Positions 61,880-64,000 of a stretch of 64,000 bases of DNA are shown here, piece after piece. The stretch is from Bacillota bacterium. Lineage in GTDB: Bacteria > Bacillota > Clostridia > Lachnospirales > CAG-274. The first letter of the stretch is position 1. Every line of letters starts with the position of its first letter. Location: the NCBI GenBank assembly GCA_017460805.1, contig JAFUAF010000058.1, positions 1 through 64,000 on the forward strand, read 5' to 3'. The notes under the pieces are model-generated. The model saw nothing but the letters and a program-made list of their open reading frames with translations. It did not search any database and was not told where the DNA came from. Made by a program: the position numbers and the translations under genes.

Positions 61880-63775
61880 TCACCCTTTTTTCGTTTTTAT
61901 CAGTTCATCGAGAAAATCGACTTTTCCGTCCGCCGACATTTTTACTTCGGCATAATCATCGGGATTGGTGATGATGACGGGGGTCGTGATATTAAAGCCC
62001 TTGCTTTTGATAAAATCGGGGTCAAAGGTTATAAGCGTCTGACCGCGCTTGAATTTTTCGCCGTCGGCGATATGCGCGGTAAAGCCCTCTCCGCCGAGTT
62101 CCACGGTATTTATGCCGATATGGATAAGCATTTCCATACCGTTGTCAAGCATAAGACCGATCGCGTGTTTTGTATCAAAAAGTGTGCTGACTTCGCCGTC
62201 CGCGGGAGCAACTACCCTGCCCTCTTCAGGCTCTACAGCCGCACCGAGACCGAGCACCTCTGCCGCAAATGTATCGTCGGGAACGTCTTTCATTGCAACA
62301 GCCCTGCCCTTTAAAGGCGAGTATACACAGTTATCGTCAAAATCTCTGTCTGTATTTATTTTGGTTTTCCCATTGTTTTCCGATACGGGAGCTTCCGCAG
62401 CCATAACGGTCTCGGGGTCTTTGTACATTATATAAGAAAGTATGAATGCCACAGCCGAAGCAACAACAAAGGTAAGAAGATAGCCCACGAAGCTTTCGGT
62501 CGTAATAAGGAAGCCGAAAATACCCGTAACGCCGTTTGCCGTTGCATAAACACCCATAAGCGAAGCTATCGCAGCGCCGCACGCACCGCCCGCCATACCT
62601 GCTATAAGGGGCTTGCCGTAACGCACGTTCACACCAAAGATAGCGGGCTCTGTTATACCCATAAAAGCCGAAAGCGATGCGGGAAGAGCCATTGATTTTA
62701 CTTTCTGCTGTCTTGTTTTGAAAGCTACCGCCAAAGCCGCTGCGCCCTGCGCAACATTGGCTGCCGTTGCTATAGGCATCCATGTATTCATGCCGTTGTC
62801 GGCAAGCATTGCAAGTTCTATCGCGTTATACATATGATGAACGCCCGCAACTACCGTAGGAGCGTAAACGCCGCCCATTATAAATGCGCCGATACCGAAA
62901 GGTATGGCAATAAGCGCCTTCGCAAAAGAGAGCACCCATGTTTCAAGCTGTGAGAAAACGGGGCCGATAAGTGTAAGCGTAAGGAAGCCCGTTATAAGCA
63001 CCGACAAAAGCGGTGTAACAAACAAATCGAAAGTTTCGGGCACGACCTTGTGCAGTTTTTTCTCAATTATACACATAATGAGTACGGCTATAACTACGGG
63101 GATAACATGACCCTGATAGCCCGTGTTTTGTATGTTCCACAATCCAAACCACGACCATAAAGTCTGTGTCTCCGCGCCGCTGCCCGCCGACCACGCATTT
63201 ACAAGATTGGGGTGTATCATTATCATGCCGATAACACCGCCGAGGTATATATTGCCGCCGAATATTTTTGCCGCACTTATTGCAATAAGTATGGGCAGAA
63301 ATACCAGCGCGGTATTTGAAAACATATCGAGCAAAGCAAACAGATACGAGTCCGCCATACCAGGGAACGCCTTTGAAAGACCGCCCAACAGACCGTTTAA
63401 AAGGCCCGTTGCAACAATGGCGGGAATTATTGGTACAAAAATGTCACCCAAAGTTTTTATCGCGCGTTTATACGCAGGTGCCTGAGCGGCTGCCGCGGCC
63501 TTTACATCATCCTTTGATGCGGCCTCCACACCCGCAAGCGCAATAAATTCGGCAAACACCTTGTTTACCGTACCCGTGCCGATAATTATCTGAAGCTGAC
63601 CCGCAGCCTCAAAAACACCTTTTACGCCGTCGATATTTTCCAGCGTTTCTTTTTTGACTTTGCCGTTGTCGGCAATGACAAGACGAAGTCTTGTCGCACA
63701 ATGAGCGGCGCTTGCAAGGTTTTCCTTGCCGCCTATGGCGCTCAATATTTCCGAAGCACATTTTTTGTAGTCCAT
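61880..63775 (-). CDS. scrA: sucrose-type PTS permease EIIBCA
   Basis: A 631-aa PTS permease with domains B-C-A. The IIB phospho-Cys is Cys26 in AAHCATRLRLV. The IIC membrane domain (about 100-460) has around ten helices and the PTS glucoside/sucrose-type VHHMYNAIELAML. The IIA domain (about 480-631) has the phospho-His in MLIHIGINTVEL. Start ATG 63775 has GGGGATG upstream. The scrB and fructokinase neighbours indicate sucrose; beta-glucosides are the main alternative. Confidence 0.92.
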   Translation of the reverse strand: MDYKKCASEILSAIGGKENLASAAHCATRLRLVIADNGKVKKETLENIDGVKGVFEAAGQLQIIIGTGTVNKVFAEFIALAGVEAASKDDVKAAAAAQAPAYKRAIKTLGDIFVPIIPAIVATGLLNGLLGGLSKAFPGMADSYLFALLDMFSNTALVFLPILIAISAAKIFGGNIYLGGVIGMIMIHPNLVNAWSAGSGAETQTLWSWFGLWNIQNTGYQGHVIPVVIAVLIMCIIEKKLHKVVPETFDLFVTPLLSVLITGFLTLTLIGPVFSQLETWVLSFAKALIAIPFGIGAFIMGGVYAPTVVAGVHHMYNAIELAMLADNGMNTWMPIATAANVAQGAAALAVAFKTRQQKVKSMALPASLSAFMGITEPAIFGVNVRYGKPLIAGMAGGACGAAIASLMGVYATANGVTGIFGFLITTESFVGYLLTFVVASAVAFILSYIMYKDPETVMAAEAPVSENNGKTKINTDRDFDDNCVYSPLKGRAVAMKDVPDDTFAAEVLGLGAAVEPEEGRVVAPADGEVSTLFDTKHAIGLMLDNGMEMLIHIGINTVELGGEGFTAHIADGEKFKRGQTLITFDPDFIKSKGFNITTPVIITNPDDYAEVKMSADGKVDFLDELIKTKKG

Positions 63776-63904
63776 AAATACATCCCCTTTCGGTACTGTT
63801 TTCTTCTCTTATGGTTATAGTATACCATTTTGCGGAGATGTATTCTATTGACATAAAGCAAGAAAACAAGGAAAAAAATCAGTTGGTTTCACACAGTTTC
63901 ACAC
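63776..63904 (-). promoter_or_regulatory. scr operon control region
   Basis: On the minus strand a -10-like TATACT stands near 63820 with a poorly matching -35, consistent with an activated or repressed promoter. I could not identify a clear palindromic LacI operator by eye. A TGTGAAACTGTGTGAAACC direct repeat (TGTGAAAC twice) lies about 63885-63903 and may be the binding site of the repressor or of a CcpA-like protein. Confidence 0.35.
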
Positions 63905-64000
63905 TCAATACCAACCGCCCGTGTCTTTGCCGCCCGTGGATTCCCTCTCCACAATATCGTAGTCAAGTTCCATTGTCCTTTGTATGGAATCCCGATGCCT
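63905..64000 (-). CDS. C-terminal end of a LacI-type regulator (partial)
   Basis: The last 31 codons of a gene running off the right edge read SIQRTMELDYDIVEREST then GGKDTGGWY and a stop. The 'VEREST' ending is typical of LacI/ScrR-type repressors. Its place directly upstream of scrA suggests it controls the sucrose operon. Confidence 0.65.
   Translation of the reverse strand, partial: RHRDSIQRTMELDYDIVERESTGGKDTGGWY

Noticed and set aside
1..64000. CRISPR array, tRNA or rRNA genes
   Set aside because: No regularly spaced repeats and no recognisable tRNA or rRNA sequence were found by eye; a tRNAscan or Infernal search would settle small RNAs.

Overview
The window looks like chromosomal DNA from a Clostridia-class member of the Bacillota (Firmicutes), probably gut-associated. 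The pointers are strong AGGAGG-type ribosome sites, many 17-nt-spaced sigma-A promoters, a SpoVT/AbrB-type regulator, a DacF-type carboxypeptidase, an HPr of the kind that lacks Ser46, VanZ, and the housekeeping genes polA, coaE, lepB, rlmH and trmL. I cannot name a genus from sequence alone. No rRNA, tRNA, CRISPR array or replication origin was seen.

Region 1 (1-12.4 kb, AT-rich accessory DNA). A serine recombinase is followed by two decayed genes, one broken by a frameshift and one by an in-frame amber codon. Next comes a complete minus-strand Wadjet (Jet) anti-plasmid operon in the order jetD-jetA-jetB-jetC. An AAA-ATPase/PD-(D/E)XK gene lies just upstream of it. A 187-bp MITE-like element with 17-bp inverted ends and a TTAT duplication follows, then an AbrB-like gene with an atypical tail.

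Region 2 (12.5-19.6 kb, small-molecule export and modification). It holds a PanE-like reductase, a heterodimeric ABC exporter, a methyltransferase beside a methyltransferase remnant, an ATC-hydrolase-like protein and an alpha/beta hydrolase. The two divergent intergenic regions contain four promoters. All four carry TTAG-N6-C(T/A)AA three or four nt after the -10 box, which suggests one shared regulator, not encoded in this window.

Region 3 (19.6-24.5 kb, second defence or repair cluster). A RecQ-like helicase/phosphoribosyltransferase (RqlH/PsyrT type) and a DprA-fold partner (RqlI/PsyrA type) are followed by a frameshifted small gene and by an sbcDC remnant in which the first codons of sbcD run into the ATPase end of sbcC. 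A self-regulated-looking TetR gene sits divergently. Both RqlI and JetC end in a perfect sliding-clamp-binding motif, QLSLF.

Region 4 (24.5-45.7 kb, core and signalling genes). HD-GYP protein, RelQ-type (p)ppGpp synthetase, phosphoesterase, cyclophilins, DacF, orphan substrate-binding lipoproteins, upp, a Fic/VbhA-like pair, a large citrate-lyase-ligase-like fusion, a binding protein coupled to a GGDEF protein, a glycosyltransferase, trmL, lepB, rlmH and vanZ.

Region 5 (45.8-57.5 kb, housekeeping). asnB, a DUF4375-like lipoprotein, HIT protein, lipase-like membrane protein, polA-coaE, a transglycosylase, a peptide-binding lipoprotein, a GalT-like protein and ddl.

Region 6 (57.6-64 kb, minus strand). 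A sucrose locus: the end of a LacI-type repressor gene, then scrA (PTS EIIBCA), scrB, a fructokinase, ptsH and ptsI. Sucrose-specific and general PTS components are therefore probably transcribed together.
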